Of a stretch of DNA of 64,000 nucleotides, positions 27,366 through 35,793 are shown one piece after another. Every line of letters begins with the position of its first letter. The stretch's first letter is position 1. The position numbers and the translations under genes are program-made. Below the pieces are notes generated by a model. It was given only the letters and a program-made list of their open reading frames with translations. It had not been told where the DNA came from and did no database searches. Source of the stretch: an uncultured Nocardiaceae bacterium (lineage in GTDB: Bacteria; Actinomycetota; Actinomycetes; Mycobacteriales; Mycobacteriaceae); the NCBI GenBank assembly GCA_936936565.1, contig CAKZIX010000118.1:18893-82892 (forward strand), given 5' to 3'.

Positions 27366-29007
27366 CCTGACTTTATCCCTGCATGAGGCGGTCGCTGACC
27401 GCAGCGCGTTGACCTGCTGGTTTGGGCGGCGGGCGGTGGATTTGCGCACTCATCCGGGTCGTAGAGTGGCGCGATGGCGTATGTGCGCACGGTGAGGACA
27501 GCCTCGGGCGCTCGCGCGGTGCAGATCGTGCACTCGTCGCGGCGCGGGTCGCGAAACATCGAGCACATCGGTTCGGCGCACGACGACGCCGAGCTGGAAA
27601 TGTTGAAAGTCGCTGCCCACCAACGTATCGCGGCGGGCCAGTGTGAGCTGGAGCTGGGCTTGGCGGCATCCGCTCAGGTAGGTGGGCCGCTGCCGATCAC
27701 CGCGTCGCGCATGGGCTGTCTGTGGGACGCCCTCAGCCGTGCCTACGATGCACTCGGGTTCAACGCTGCCGTCGGCGACGACGAGGTGTTCCGGCACCTG
27801 GTGCTGGCCAGGATCATCGAGCCGACCAGCAAGCTCGACAGCCTGCGTGTGTTGCAGGAGGTGGGGGTGCGGCCGCCGTCGTATCCGACAGTGAACCGGC
27901 GCCTGCGCACCTATGCCGCCGACGTGTGGCGCGAACGGTTGTCGTCGCTGTGTGCGGCGCACGCATCGCTGGGCCCCGCGCGCCTGGTCCTCTACGACGT
28001 GACCACCCTGTACTTCGAGACCGACACCGGTGACGGGTTCCGCGAACCCGGCTTCTCCAAGGAACGCCGCCTGGAGCCGCAGATCACGGTCGGCCTGCTC
28101 ACCGACGCGGCGGGTTTCCCGTTGATGGTCAACGCTTTCGAGGGCAACAAGGGCGAGACCGCCACCGTGGTGCCGATGATCGAGGCGTTCAAGGCCGCCT
28201 ATCGCCTCCACGACGTAACGGTGGTTGCGGATGCGGGCATGTTCTCCGAATCCAACCAGACCGCGATCCGGCACGCGGGGTTGTCGTTCATCCTCGGCGC
28301 GCGGATCCCGCGGCTGCCCCAGATCATCGCCGAATGGCGCGAGACCCACCCCGGCACCGACATCGCCCACGGGCAGGTGTTCACCCAGCCCTGGCCCGCC
28401 ACCGACAGCGAGAAGGCCCGCGGCATCGGCGACCGGGTGATCCACTACCAGTACCGCGCCGACCGAGCCCGCCGCACGCTGCGCGGCATCGACGAGCAGA
28501 TCGCCAAGGCCGAGAACGCCGTGGCGGGCAAGGCTCCGGTCAAGCGGAACCGGTTCATCCAGCTCTCCGGCACCGACAAGTCCGTCAACCGCGAGTTGGA
28601 GGCAAAGGCCCGCTCGCTGGCAGGAATCAAGGGCTACACCACCAACCTCGTCGAGGCGAGCCCGCAGTTCGTGATCGATGCCTACCACCAGCTCTGGCAT
28701 GTCGAGAAGAGCTTCCGGATGTCCAAGCACGACCTGCGGGCCCGCCCGATCTACCACCGCAAACGCGACTCCATCGACGCCCACCTGACCGTCGTGTTCG
28801 CCGCGTTGGCCATCTCCCGCTGGATCGAACACCGAACCGGTTGGAGCATAAAGAAATTCGTCAAGACCACGCGCCGCTACCGCACCGTCGAGATCAGAGC
28901 GGGACAACACACCCTCGCCGCCGCCGACCCACTACCCGCCGACCTGCAAGCCGTGGTCGACTCCATCCACCGGAGGGAGCCTGCGCACTAATTTGATAAA
29001 AGTCAGG
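27366..29007. mobile_element. IS1634/IS1549-like insertion sequence
   Basis: One transposase gene with a left end CCTGACTTTATCCC and right end TGATAAAAGTCAGG (minus strand CCTGACTTTTATCA). The right end matches the outer left end of the composite better than its own left end, which suits use of the outer pair in the last transposition. It starts about 10 bp after the acyl-CoA ligase stop. Confidence 0.85.
27474..28991 (+). CDS. IS1634-type transposase
   Basis: 505 residues with a DDE catalytic core: first Asp in LVLYDVTTLYFET, second in TVVADAGMFSESN, Glu in YHQLWHVEKSFRMSKHDL followed by RPIYHRK, the Y-x2-R-x3-E-like signature of IS4/IS1634-related enzymes. N-terminus begins MAYVRTVRTASGARAVQIVH. 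Full length and without interruption, so the element may be active. It is the likely mover of the whole 7.2-kb unit. Confidence 0.9.
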   Translation: MAYVRTVRTASGARAVQIVHSSRRGSRNIEHIGSAHDDAELEMLKVAAHQRIAAGQCELELGLAASAQVGGPLPITASRMGCLWDALSRAYDALGFNAAVGDDEVFRHLVLARIIEPTSKLDSLRVLQEVGVRPPSYPTVNRRLRTYAADVWRERLSSLCAAHASLGPARLVLYDVTTLYFETDTGDGFREPGFSKERRLEPQITVGLLTDAAGFPLMVNAFEGNKGETATVVPMIEAFKAAYRLHDVTVVADAGMFSESNQTAIRHAGLSFILGARIPRLPQIIAEWRETHPGTDIAHGQVFTQPWPATDSEKARGIGDRVIHYQYRADRARRTLRGIDEQIAKAENAVAGKAPVKRNRFIQLSGTDKSVNRELEAKARSLAGIKGYTTNLVEASPQFVIDAYHQLWHVEKSFRMSKHDLRARPIYHRKRDSIDAHLTVVFAALAISRWIEHRTGWSIKKFVKTTRRYRTVEIRAGQHTLAAADPLPADLQAVVDSIHRREPAH

Positions 29008-29132
29008 TCACACTGACCGGCCGGGCGGGCGCCGATTGCTCGAAGCCGATGCTCGCGACGGGTCGGCCCTCGCCGCTGCGAGCATGTGACGAACCGACCC
29101 GACACAATCGACACGGTGGAGGTACTAGTCGA
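29008..29132. repeat. 125-bp direct repeat, right copy
   Basis: Copy of 21,684-21,808. The IS right end abuts it. Its last eight bases (CTAGTCGA) encode the last residues and stop of the HNH gene. Confidence 0.9.
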
Positions 29133-30183
29133 TGTCGTCCGTCAGCCAGTCGCTCGATCCGCGGACGCCCAGAATCTCAGGCGCAGAATGCAATACGGCG
29201 ACCAGGCAGTCACCGGTCTCGAAAACGTCGTCAGTAACCGCCCACCAGACGCCGAATGAGAACGTCCCGTTCACGAGGTCGTAGCCCTGCTCTTCGACAG
29301 TTCCTGATCCATCGTCGGTCGGGACGATCACCGGGGCATCCAGGTCCGCGTCGAATCGCCCCCAGAAGGCGAATTCGAAGGTAGTCCCTTGGCGGACAAG
29401 ACGTACGGTATCGATGACGACATCGATTGTGGCGGTAGGAGTTCCGGCGGTCGGGACGCCACCGGGAATGTCGATCTGCTCGAGTTGTGTCTGGTTGGCT
29501 TCGATGAGCTGTTCTTCGAGCGAGAGCAGCGGGTTGACGAGCAGTCGCTCCAGACTGCCTCCACAAACGTGCTCTAAGAAGCTGATCGCATTGCGCCCAC
29601 CGCTATCCAAGGTGAGCCTGACATGCGAGGGTGACTGTCTGTCCGGGTCCTCAAGGCGGACGCGGCGAGTAATCAAGTAGGAATCTGCCATCGATGGGTC
29701 CATCAGCGCAACCTTCTGGATGAGCCGAGGCGCGTGCTCATCGAGTGCGGCGCGAGCCGCAGGATTGTCTATGTCCGCCTCGATAGCGGTCACAAGCCCC
29801 TTTGCGACGTTGCCAGATGTCGGAAACGCTTCGACCTTCTCAATTACTATGGCGCGCAGGGTATATGCCCGATCGAGGATCGTGACGACCAGAGGTACAC
29901 TCGTCAGATCCAGGTCCTTCTTCCTCCTGTTGCAGGTACTACAAATCGGCGCCAGGTTGTACGGATCGTGCACGTCGTAGTCGCCCCGAGGACGACCGGA
30001 GAGCTGCGAGACGAGTTCAGCCAGCCGGGTGGTCGACGCGGTTCGGGGAAGAATGTGGTCGATCTGCAGCCCATTGAAGTCCACCGGCTCATCGCACCAG
30101 GAGCACTTCGATTTCCAGACCTCGTAGAGGGCGAGGCGCAAGACGGAGTTGTCGCCGCCTTCTCGATAGCGAACAGTCCGCAC
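29125..30183 (-). CDS. HNH endonuclease-domain protein
   Basis: 352 residues. The N-terminal 100 residues form an HNH nuclease: CSWC, IDHILPRTAST, then DPYNLAPICSTCNRRKKDL. The C-terminal 250 residues are unlike any family I know: a helical stretch (LLSLEEQLIEANQTQLEQID) followed by strands (VVIDTVRLVRQGTTFEFAFW) possibly acting as sensor or specificity domain. GTG start (RTVRYREGGDNSVLRL follows). Before insertion of the 7.2-kb unit this gene lay tail to tail with the ParB-like gene, about 130 bp away. It may be the nuclease of a defence locus or a stand-alone homing-type enzyme. Confidence 0.78.
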   Translation of the reverse strand: MRTVRYREGGDNSVLRLALYEVWKSKCSWCDEPVDFNGLQIDHILPRTASTTRLAELVSQLSGRPRGDYDVHDPYNLAPICSTCNRRKKDLDLTSVPLVVTILDRAYTLRAIVIEKVEAFPTSGNVAKGLVTAIEADIDNPAARAALDEHAPRLIQKVALMDPSMADSYLITRRVRLEDPDRQSPSHVRLTLDSGGRNAISFLEHVCGGSLERLLVNPLLSLEEQLIEANQTQLEQIDIPGGVPTAGTPTATIDVVIDTVRLVRQGTTFEFAFWGRFDADLDAPVIVPTDDGSGTVEEQGYDLVNGTFSFGVWWAVTDDVFETGDCLVAVLHSAPEILGVRGSSDWLTDDID

Positions 30184-30349
30184 TGGTCCAATCTAGCGAT
30201 CGACCACGCCGTCTCCCGAACGTGCATCGGTTCGGGCCTCCGCTGGCATTTCACGGCTCAGGTGATGTCTGGGCACGCGCCGACGACCCTGAACAAGCCG
30301 ACAATTGCGCAGCATCCAATAGCTACTACCAGTCGACAGTCGCCGGTCA

Positions 30350-30693
30350 CGTTCCCACGCGTTGTCGGCGTCGCCACGCCTGCGCTGTGCCTTCGACTCG
30401 AGTGCCTCGACGCGATCGGCTTGTCGTGCGGCGATTGGCGTCTACGTCGGGGTGGGCCGTGCCGTGTCATCGATGTCGATCGCGACGTCGAAGCCGGCCT
30501 CACGCAACGCTGTTGCGCTGCGGTCGACCTTGGCGTGGTCGGCGCGGTCGCGGGAGTGCTGGATGCAGATACCGATGTGGCGGTTGTAGCGCCAGCCGTT
30601 CGCGCGCAGTATCTCGTAGGCGCCGTCGCCCTGGCGGCTGCCGGTGATCAACGTGCCGCTCTCGCGGTCGTGGGTGATTCTCAGGGTGGTCAT
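30350..30693 (-). pseudogene. Truncated DUF3560 gene
   Basis: The ATG at 30,693 overlaps the preceding stop as ATGA. About 83 residues match the start of the DUF3560 protein at 16,712 (LRITHDRESGTLITGSRQGD and GWRYNRHIGICIQHSRD). Reading stops at 30,442, but similarity continues in another frame with the ARQADRVEAL-like segment to about 30,350, then ends. The 3' part is missing where the HNH/DUF2130 module begins, marking an old junction. Confidence 0.72.
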
Positions 30694-31187
30694 GAGAGCG
30701 TGCCCGCCTCGACCTCGTATGACAGGCCGTCCGGGCCGATCGCGTATCCGCCGGTCAGGCCGAGCGAGGCGATCGCTGCCTCGGCGGCGAGGATTGCGGC
30801 GTCGATGTCGGCGGCTTGTCCCTGGGCAAGGTTTCCGTGTCGGGGGTCGTTGGTTGCGATGACCCACCACGTGCCGGAGCTGTGGACCAGTGCTGATGCG
30901 GTGTCGAGCTCGGTTCGCTTCGTGTCGCCTGGGTGGGTGCTCCAGTATCGACGCCGATCCCACGCCGCGGATCGCGTACCGCCGATATCGACGAACCGGA
31001 TCGACTGATGCTCGACTGCCATGGCGTGCAGGAACTTCGACGCCCACGCGTGAATCCCGGCCGGTGGCACCTTGCCCGAGACACTGAGCACAGTTTCGAG
31101 GCGATACTGGGCGTTGCCCTTGAGTCCTCCGGCGCCGACGTAGCCGATCTCGATGTTGCCGGTCGGGGTGAATGCTCTGATTTTCAC
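30690..31187 (-). CDS. Hypothetical protein in the ArdC-like operon
   Basis: 165 residues from a GTG that overlaps the preceding stop as GTGA. Starts with strands (VKIRAFTPTGNIEIGYVGAG), and has AGIHAWASKFLHAMAVEH and SSGTWWVIATNDPRHG, ending in GGYAIGPDGLSYEVEAG. No family recognised. The tight overlaps on both sides show it is co-translated with its neighbours. Confidence 0.65.
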   Translation of the reverse strand: MKIRAFTPTGNIEIGYVGAGGLKGNAQYRLETVLSVSGKVPPAGIHAWASKFLHAMAVEHQSIRFVDIGGTRSAAWDRRRYWSTHPGDTKRTELDTASALVHSSGTWWVIATNDPRHGNLAQGQAADIDAAILAAEAAIASLGLTGGYAIGPDGLSYEVEAGTLS

Positions 31188-31474
31188 GAGATGTCGCTCT
31201 CGTCGTTGAAGATGCCCGCCACCTGGAGTGCCTTGCGGCGGTCCAGGTCCGGGTCCGGTTTGACGTTCGCGGCCGGTGTGACGGTGACCGTGTAGCCGCG
31301 CCGCCTCGCGTCCGCGGCTGCCGTTCGAGCGTGCTGCGGACACAGCAGATGCGAGCAGAACCCGTCGGAGACCAGCTCGAAGGCGCGAGTAGTGCACCTG
31401 TGTGACCGGCACGTCGACTTCGTGAGGTTCATCGGAAAGACTGTGCGCGGATCGGGCGTGGTCGCGGCGCTCAC
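31184..31474 (-). CDS. Small cysteine-rich hypothetical protein
   Basis: 96 residues, GTG start overlapping the previous stop (GTGA). CRSHRC and CSHLLCPQHARTAAADARRR suggest one zinc-binding knuckle. The C-terminal half (GYTVTVTPAANVKPDPDLDR) seems extended. Likely nucleic-acid-binding accessory protein of the element, though this is inference only. Confidence 0.6.
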   Translation of the reverse strand: MSAATTPDPRTVFPMNLTKSTCRSHRCTTRAFELVSDGFCSHLLCPQHARTAAADARRRGYTVTVTPAANVKPDPDLDRRKALQVAGIFNDESDIS

Positions 31475-31755
31475 GTCAACCCCGTGAAGAACGTGGTATC
31501 GAGCCGGTCGACGAGTTCGGAAACCAACGTGAACCGCTCGAATCCGGTTGTCATGGTGACGCGCAGGTACGCGTCACGCACGTCGGTGTCGCTGCCGACG
31601 AATCCGACGTTGTCCGGACTCTTGACGATGTGGCGCGCGATTCCTTCCCGAACGGCGCCGTCGTCGATGAACGCGACCTTCTCGGTGTGTTGTGCCGCGC
31701 GGAGCACGCGGCCGATCTTGAGCGCGTCGCTCAGCGACAGGTGGGGATGTGACAT
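31471..31755 (-). CDS. Small hypothetical protein
   Basis: 94 residues, ATG at 31,755 with GAGGAG 7 nt upstream. The sequence (LSLSDALKIGRVLRAAQHTE, then VGFVGSDTDVRDAYLRVTMT) looks like a compact alpha/beta protein. No motif identified. It overlaps the next gene by 4 bp and belongs to the ArdC-like operon. Confidence 0.6.
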   Translation of the reverse strand: MSHPHLSLSDALKIGRVLRAAQHTEKVAFIDDGAVREGIARHIVKSPDNVGFVGSDTDVRDAYLRVTMTTGFERFTLVSELVDRLDTTFFTGLT

Positions 31756-31848
31756 GTCCGAGCTCCTCTCGAATCGATCACCCGAGCAAACCCCGGAGTG
31801 TCGTCGCGGTTGGCTGTTACGTTGTCGCCGAGCAATATTCGTTCGATC

Positions 31849-32186
31849 AATGCCGCGCGGTTTCGGCTTGCCCGTGGGCGTCGGCGAGCGCAATGTGGGG
31901 TTGGTCCTCGGGTGTACTGGCTGAGAGCGCACAGTCCCACTGCGTCGGCAGTGGGCCACCGTCGGAGAGGTGCTCGTCGAGCTCCGACAGAATGGCGGCC
32001 TGCGCCTCGTACAGTGCCGCCAGTCGGTCGTAATGCTCGCCCGATGCGGCGGCGTCGCAGTCGTTGTCTGGGTCGGCCCCAGTACCGTGCGTTCTCGGTC
32101 TTCTCCTCGGCCAGCAAAGCCCGAAACCGCGTCACCGCGTCGGTCGGGTCGAAACCCGAATTGTTCGGAGATGTCGAAGGGATCAC
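31849..32186 (-). pseudogene. Small helical gene with a one-base frameshift
   Basis: A GTG overlapping the ArdC-like stop (GTGA, AAGGGA upstream) starts a frame reading SGFDPTDAVTRFRALLAEEK. Near 32,085, in a GGGG run, coding moves to the next frame: ADPDNDCDAAASGEHYDRLA, ALYEAQAAILSELDEHLSDG, then QWDCALSASTPEDQPH, to a stop at 31,849. Total length is not a multiple of three. Restored product would have about 112 acidic, helical residues. Either decay or a sequencing slip. Confidence 0.65.
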
Positions 32187-33085
32187 GCTGTAATCCCTTG
32201 AATGGCAACGGGTGTGGACAGGGTGGCGTCGAGTGCGTCGGCGATCGTCTTGGCGGCGTGCAGCACTCGTTCGGCGGCGTCGCGCACGATTCGTAGGTCG
32301 CCCTTCGCCCATTCGGCGACGTAGCCCGCGCTGTAGTCACCGGTGTCCAGGCCGAGTAGTCCGGCAACCACGTAGGCCACTGATTCCGCTTCGACCTCGA
32401 TCAGGCCGCGATGGCGCCGCAGGTCCTCGGCATGGTCGCCACCCGCGGGCACGTGCAGAACGACGTGTGCAAACTCGTGGATCGCTGTCTTGGCTTGCTG
32501 GGCGGGTGACAAGCCCGCCCCGATCACCACGTGCTTGGTGCCGTCGATGGTGGTGTAGCCGTTTGTATGGCCGGTAAGGGGCTCGTGTCGGACAGTCCAC
32601 CCGCGGACGGTCAACGCTGCCTGCACCGCCTCGGCGATGCCGTTCGGGTCGTCGCCGGTGAGACGCACGGCAGGATGCGGCGGCGCGACGAACCCCTCGA
32701 TCGGGTCGGTCTGGTCGTGGGCGAACACAGACACGATCGGATACCAGGCCGCGAACACCGGCCTACCGTCCGGGTCGGTCTCGTCGGTCTTGCGTCTGCT
32801 GTATGCGTAGATGCGGATCGCCTTCTCGCCCTTGCGAACTTGGCGTCCGAGCTGCTGCCACCTGCGGAAACCCGCGACCTGGGTCGCGGTGGGATGTTGC
32901 GCCATGATGAGCAGCACGTTCGAGAAGCTGTAACTGTGAAACTTCGCGGCGAACGCCAGAAATTGCAGCCATCGCTCGCTGTCGAGCAACTCGGCGACCT
33001 TCGCTTCGAGATCGGCGCGCAACTGCGCCGCGCGCGCATCTCGGTCTTCGCGGGAAAGGGGCGTTCGTCTGTGTAGGGTCCTCAT
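32183..33085 (-). CDS. ArdC-like antirestriction protein with metallopeptidase domain
   Basis: 300 residues. The N-terminal part matches the ArdC single-stranded-DNA-binding domain (HSYSFSNVLLIMAQHPTATQ, VAGFRRWQQLGRQVRKGEKA, IRIYAYSRRK). The C-terminal part is a zinc peptidase: HEFAH (HExxH) with a downstream Glu in EVEAESVAYVVAGLLGLDTG. ArdC proteins shield incoming plasmid DNA from host restriction during transfer. It is the second cistron of an operon of about seven genes with 4-bp overlaps, starting with the small ORF at 33,207. Confidence 0.83.
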   Translation of the reverse strand: MRTLHRRTPLSREDRDARAAQLRADLEAKVAELLDSERWLQFLAFAAKFHSYSFSNVLLIMAQHPTATQVAGFRRWQQLGRQVRKGEKAIRIYAYSRRKTDETDPDGRPVFAAWYPIVSVFAHDQTDPIEGFVAPPHPAVRLTGDDPNGIAEAVQAALTVRGWTVRHEPLTGHTNGYTTIDGTKHVVIGAGLSPAQQAKTAIHEFAHVVLHVPAGGDHAEDLRRHRGLIEVEAESVAYVVAGLLGLDTGDYSAGYVAEWAKGDLRIVRDAAERVLHAAKTIADALDATLSTPVAIQGITA

Positions 33086-33207
33086 GACGGGACCGCGTCG
33101 GTCAGCGGGCCGACCATGTCGGTCGAGCCGACGTCGACGTGTACTCGGACCGCCGTGTGCACGGCAGGTACCGCGGTCGCGTCGGCCCGTGGGGCTTTGT
33201 AGGTCAT
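33082..33207 (-). CDS. 41-residue leader protein of the ArdC-like operon
   Basis: ATG at 33,207 is preceded by GCAGGAAGAT, a strong ribosome-binding site. The frame (MTYKAPRADATAVPAVHTAV, then VHVDVGSTDMVGPL) ends in TGA overlapping the ArdC-like ATG as ATGA. The ArdC-like gene itself has no good ribosome-binding site, so translation probably depends on this ORF by coupling. Whether the peptide itself has a role is unknown. Confidence 0.6.
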   Translation of the reverse strand: MTYKAPRADATAVPAVHTAVRVHVDVGSTDMVGPLTDAVPS

Positions 33208-33687
33208 ATCTTCCTGCTTTCGTTTCCGCGTGCCGTGCCGTCGGAGGGAACTGGGGAGATGGGCAAAGGGCGGTGGACCGGGTATCGACTCGGCGAATTC
33301 GTTATGCGGTCCGACGTCGAAACGTGCGGTAGGGGAGTCGCGTCGGGGCTGCCGCGGTCATGACGCTCGCCGCGCGGCATTGTGCGGCGACCGTCGGCGT
33401 GGGGTCGATTCGGCTGAGATGCGATCGATCGCACGAGGATTCAGGAGTTGCGACGCTGAGGTGTCGTCGTGGTCAACTCCGGTGGGGCGGATAGATTTCG
33501 GTACCGCATGTGCATCGCGAGTGCGGCGTGCGACCGAGATCACGGGTGCCGGTGCAGGGCTGCCGCCGCGCTGATTTGGATGTGTCGGTGGTGTCGCAAT
33601 CGATCGGGCTTGTCAGGCGACGGCGTCAGTATCGTGAATGTGCGCGATCGCGGGTAAAGCGCGCGGTTGTCGGTGCCTTGCGACAGC
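33208..33687. other. Intergenic between divergent genes
   Basis: 480 bp between the ArdC-like operon and the DUF3841 gene. It should contain both promoters. Open frames do not look coding. Confidence 0.45.
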
Positions 33688-34359
33688 ATGGCGAATGTGA
33701 CAGTGATTCCGATCCGAGAGGCGACTCCAGACGCTGCGGTACCGGCGGGTCGGATCGGCTACGACATCACCGCCGAGTCGCTGCTGCTGCACACCATCCA
33801 GACAGCCGACGCGGTGGACTGCCTCCGCACGAGCGGCACGTTGGTGCCGGATCCGCAGTTGGCGTGCCCGGATTTCGGCGAGGCCTACGACTGGATGCGA
33901 CGCCAGATGGCGGCGCGCCTGCCCACCAGTGGTGACGGCGCGCTGTGGCTGTGGGCCCGTACTCGCCGCCGGGAGTTGGTCGACGCGTGCCGCCGATCCC
34001 GCGGCAGCGTTCTGCTTACCTGCCGCGTGCCGCGCACACGAGCGCTGTTGTCCCACTTCGACGATTGGCACCTGGTGCTCAACCGGGTCCTGTACGTGCC
34101 CCCCTTGCCGGGTGAGTCCGCCGCCGATCACTGGAAGCGATGGGAACCGGTGTGGGACGGGTTCGATGCCCTCCGTGACGCGGCCGGCGTAGGCGACCGC
34201 CCGCTGCGGGAGTGGCCGGACGAGCTGCGATGCCGCATCGAACGGTCGTGGGAGGCGATCCTGGATCCGGCGAACTACGGGCGCTACGAGTATTGGCAGG
34301 CGACGGTGCATGCGCTGCACAGCCACGATGTGGTGGATGCGGTTCGGAGCGGGCCGTGA
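33688..34359 (+). CDS. DUF3841-domain protein
   Basis: 223 residues. Matches DUF3841: LLLHTIQTADAVDCLRTSGT, FGEAYDWMRRQMAARLP, GALWLWARTRRRELVDACRR, VLLTCRVPRTRALLSHFDDW and VLNRVLYVPP. The family is widespread in bacteria and phages and has no known function. A second ATG is used because the longer start (33,667) has no ribosome-binding site. Single-gene unit on the plus strand. Confidence 0.8.
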   Translation: MANVTVIPIREATPDAAVPAGRIGYDITAESLLLHTIQTADAVDCLRTSGTLVPDPQLACPDFGEAYDWMRRQMAARLPTSGDGALWLWARTRRRELVDACRRSRGSVLLTCRVPRTRALLSHFDDWHLVLNRVLYVPPLPGESAADHWKRWEPVWDGFDALRDAAGVGDRPLREWPDELRCRIERSWEAILDPANYGRYEYWQATVHALHSHDVVDAVRSGP

Positions 34360-34767
34360 CCGCGCTCCGATCAGTCCCGCTCGTCCGAGCCGGACTGGAT
34401 CGGGTGACCGTCCTCGCTGCCGCGTTCGTGCCAGGCGCCGGTTCGTTGTCGAACCGACCACTCGGACTCGTCGCTGAGTAGCGGGCGTTGCTGGTGGCGG
34501 GGCGCGATCTTGCTGTCGGGACCGTTCCGGTGTTCCCCTTCGCGATGCACACCGTTGTCCGCCTGGCCAGTGACCGACTGGTCGCCACCCACTCCGGCCG
34601 TGTTGTGAGGGATGGGACACAGTACGCGGCGGAGCGCCCTGCCTGTGGTCATCGGGTACGCGCCGTCGACAGCCGGTGGAGTCGGTGTTGAGCGCGAAGG
34701 CGGCGCGTTGCTGTATCCCCGGTTCCCGGGCGTTGATCACGACCGACGGAGAGAGCAGATCGCTCGG
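34360..34767. other. Intergenic, possible small minus-strand ORF
   Basis: A minus-strand frame at 34,371-34,652 is polar and moderately GC-biased in third position (LLSDESEWSVRQRTGAWHER), but has no ribosome-binding site. No other feature seen. Confidence 0.35.
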
Positions 34768-35793
34768 CTACCAGCACTCGTGTGTGCCGTTCAGGACTTC
34801 GCCCGCGGACAGCAGCATGCTGCAACTCGGGCAGATCGTTCCGACGGTGGCCGAGGGGCAACTACAGCGGCCGCAGTGGGGGCAGTGGGGTTCGGAGCAT
34901 TTTGTGCAGCGCGAGCCCGCGGTGGTGGTGCCGAAGGTTTCGCCGCAGGCCGGGTTGGCGCACTCGAAGGTTGGGAAAACGATTGTGCCCGTGCCGAATC
35001 GGTTGGTCGGAGTGAGCGCGATGAACACATATCGTCGGTCGTGATCGAGAACCGCTTCCGCGTTCATGTCGTCGAGGAGTTGGCCCGACCGGTATTCGAC
35101 GCCTTCGGTGAACAGTCGGCGCACCGGCCCCTTCTCGGCTTCCCGTGCCAGTTCGGCGAAGCCGTGTTGTACGACCCCTTTTGCTGGCGGCAGATCGCTG
35201 TAGGTCGTCTGCGAGGTCTGTACTGTCCCGTCGAGGTCGGCGACGGCGAGGATCCATTTCGCTGGCGTGGGCATCTTGCCGAGTACGCGCTGCAGGACCG
35301 CGGAGCGCGACGCCCCGTGTCTGTGGAACAGACCCGCCATGACATCGGCGGGGTGGCATCGCCACCACGCGTCCAGGTTGTCGGCGTCGTTCCATGGCAT
35401 CAGCACTTCCGCCGCGACGCTGTCGCACACCGCTTCCTCGACAGTGCGCCGCGCGAAGGCCGGCAGGTCGAGCAGGATGAAGATCCAGTCGGGATGGCGG
35501 ATCTGAAGGTGGTGTCCGAGTTCGTGCAGCAGGGTGAAGTTGTCGCGCCGCCATATCGACGGATGCAAGTAGATGGTCGGCGGTTCGGGGCGATAGTAGC
35601 CGCCGCCACCGCACCCGTCGTCGGGCATTGCGTCCTCGACGATCACCGTCAGCTCGGGGCTCGTCGCGAGCGTCGCGAACGTGTTGTCCCGGAGTGCGTC
35701 GAAGTCGAAGCTCGTGCAATCCGCGATCAGGCGGCGGGCGATCTCGCTGTAGCTGCTGTCGGCGACCAGCGACTCCCACGTGGCGACGGTCAC
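34768..35793 (-). CDS. ImmA/IrrE-family metallopeptidase with zinc-ribbon tail
   Basis: 341 residues. Metallopeptidase centre LLHELGHHLQIRH (HExxH) and a downstream Glu in RTVEEAVCDSVAAEVLMPW. The last 70 residues are cysteine-rich: CANPACGETF, CTKCSEPHCPHCGRCSCPS and CPSC, a double zinc ribbon. ImmA/IrrE enzymes cleave a paired repressor to switch on mobile-element or stress genes. GTG start overlapping the upstream gene's stop as GTGA, so the upstream protein is its natural partner. Confidence 0.82.
   Translation of the reverse strand: MTVATWESLVADSSYSEIARRLIADCTSFDFDALRDNTFATLATSPELTVIVEDAMPDDGCGGGGYYRPEPPTIYLHPSIWRRDNFTLLHELGHHLQIRHPDWIFILLDLPAFARRTVEEAVCDSVAAEVLMPWNDADNLDAWWRCHPADVMAGLFHRHGASRSAVLQRVLGKMPTPAKWILAVADLDGTVQTSQTTYSDLPPAKGVVQHGFAELAREAEKGPVRRLFTEGVEYRSGQLLDDMNAEAVLDHDRRYVFIALTPTNRFGTGTIVFPTFECANPACGETFGTTTAGSRCTKCSEPHCPHCGRCSCPSATVGTICPSCSMLLSAGEVLNGTHECW

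Larger units (their letters stand above)
21809..29007. mobile_element. 7.2-kb composite unit of an IS1634/IS1549-like element
   Basis: The outer ends are exact inverted repeats: CCTGACTTTTATCA at 21,809 and TGATAAAAGTCAGG at 28,994. The unit contains a left-end IS remnant, a TetR regulator, three metabolic genes and one intact IS. The 125-bp repeat abuts both ends. The IS1634/IS1549 group is known for making long, variable target duplications, so a single transposition event explains the whole arrangement. Confidence 0.78.

Noticed and set aside
21684..29132. The 125-bp repeats as an integrase att pair
   Set aside because: They abut transposon inverted repeats exactly and there is no integrase or tRNA; long IS1634-type target duplication fits better.
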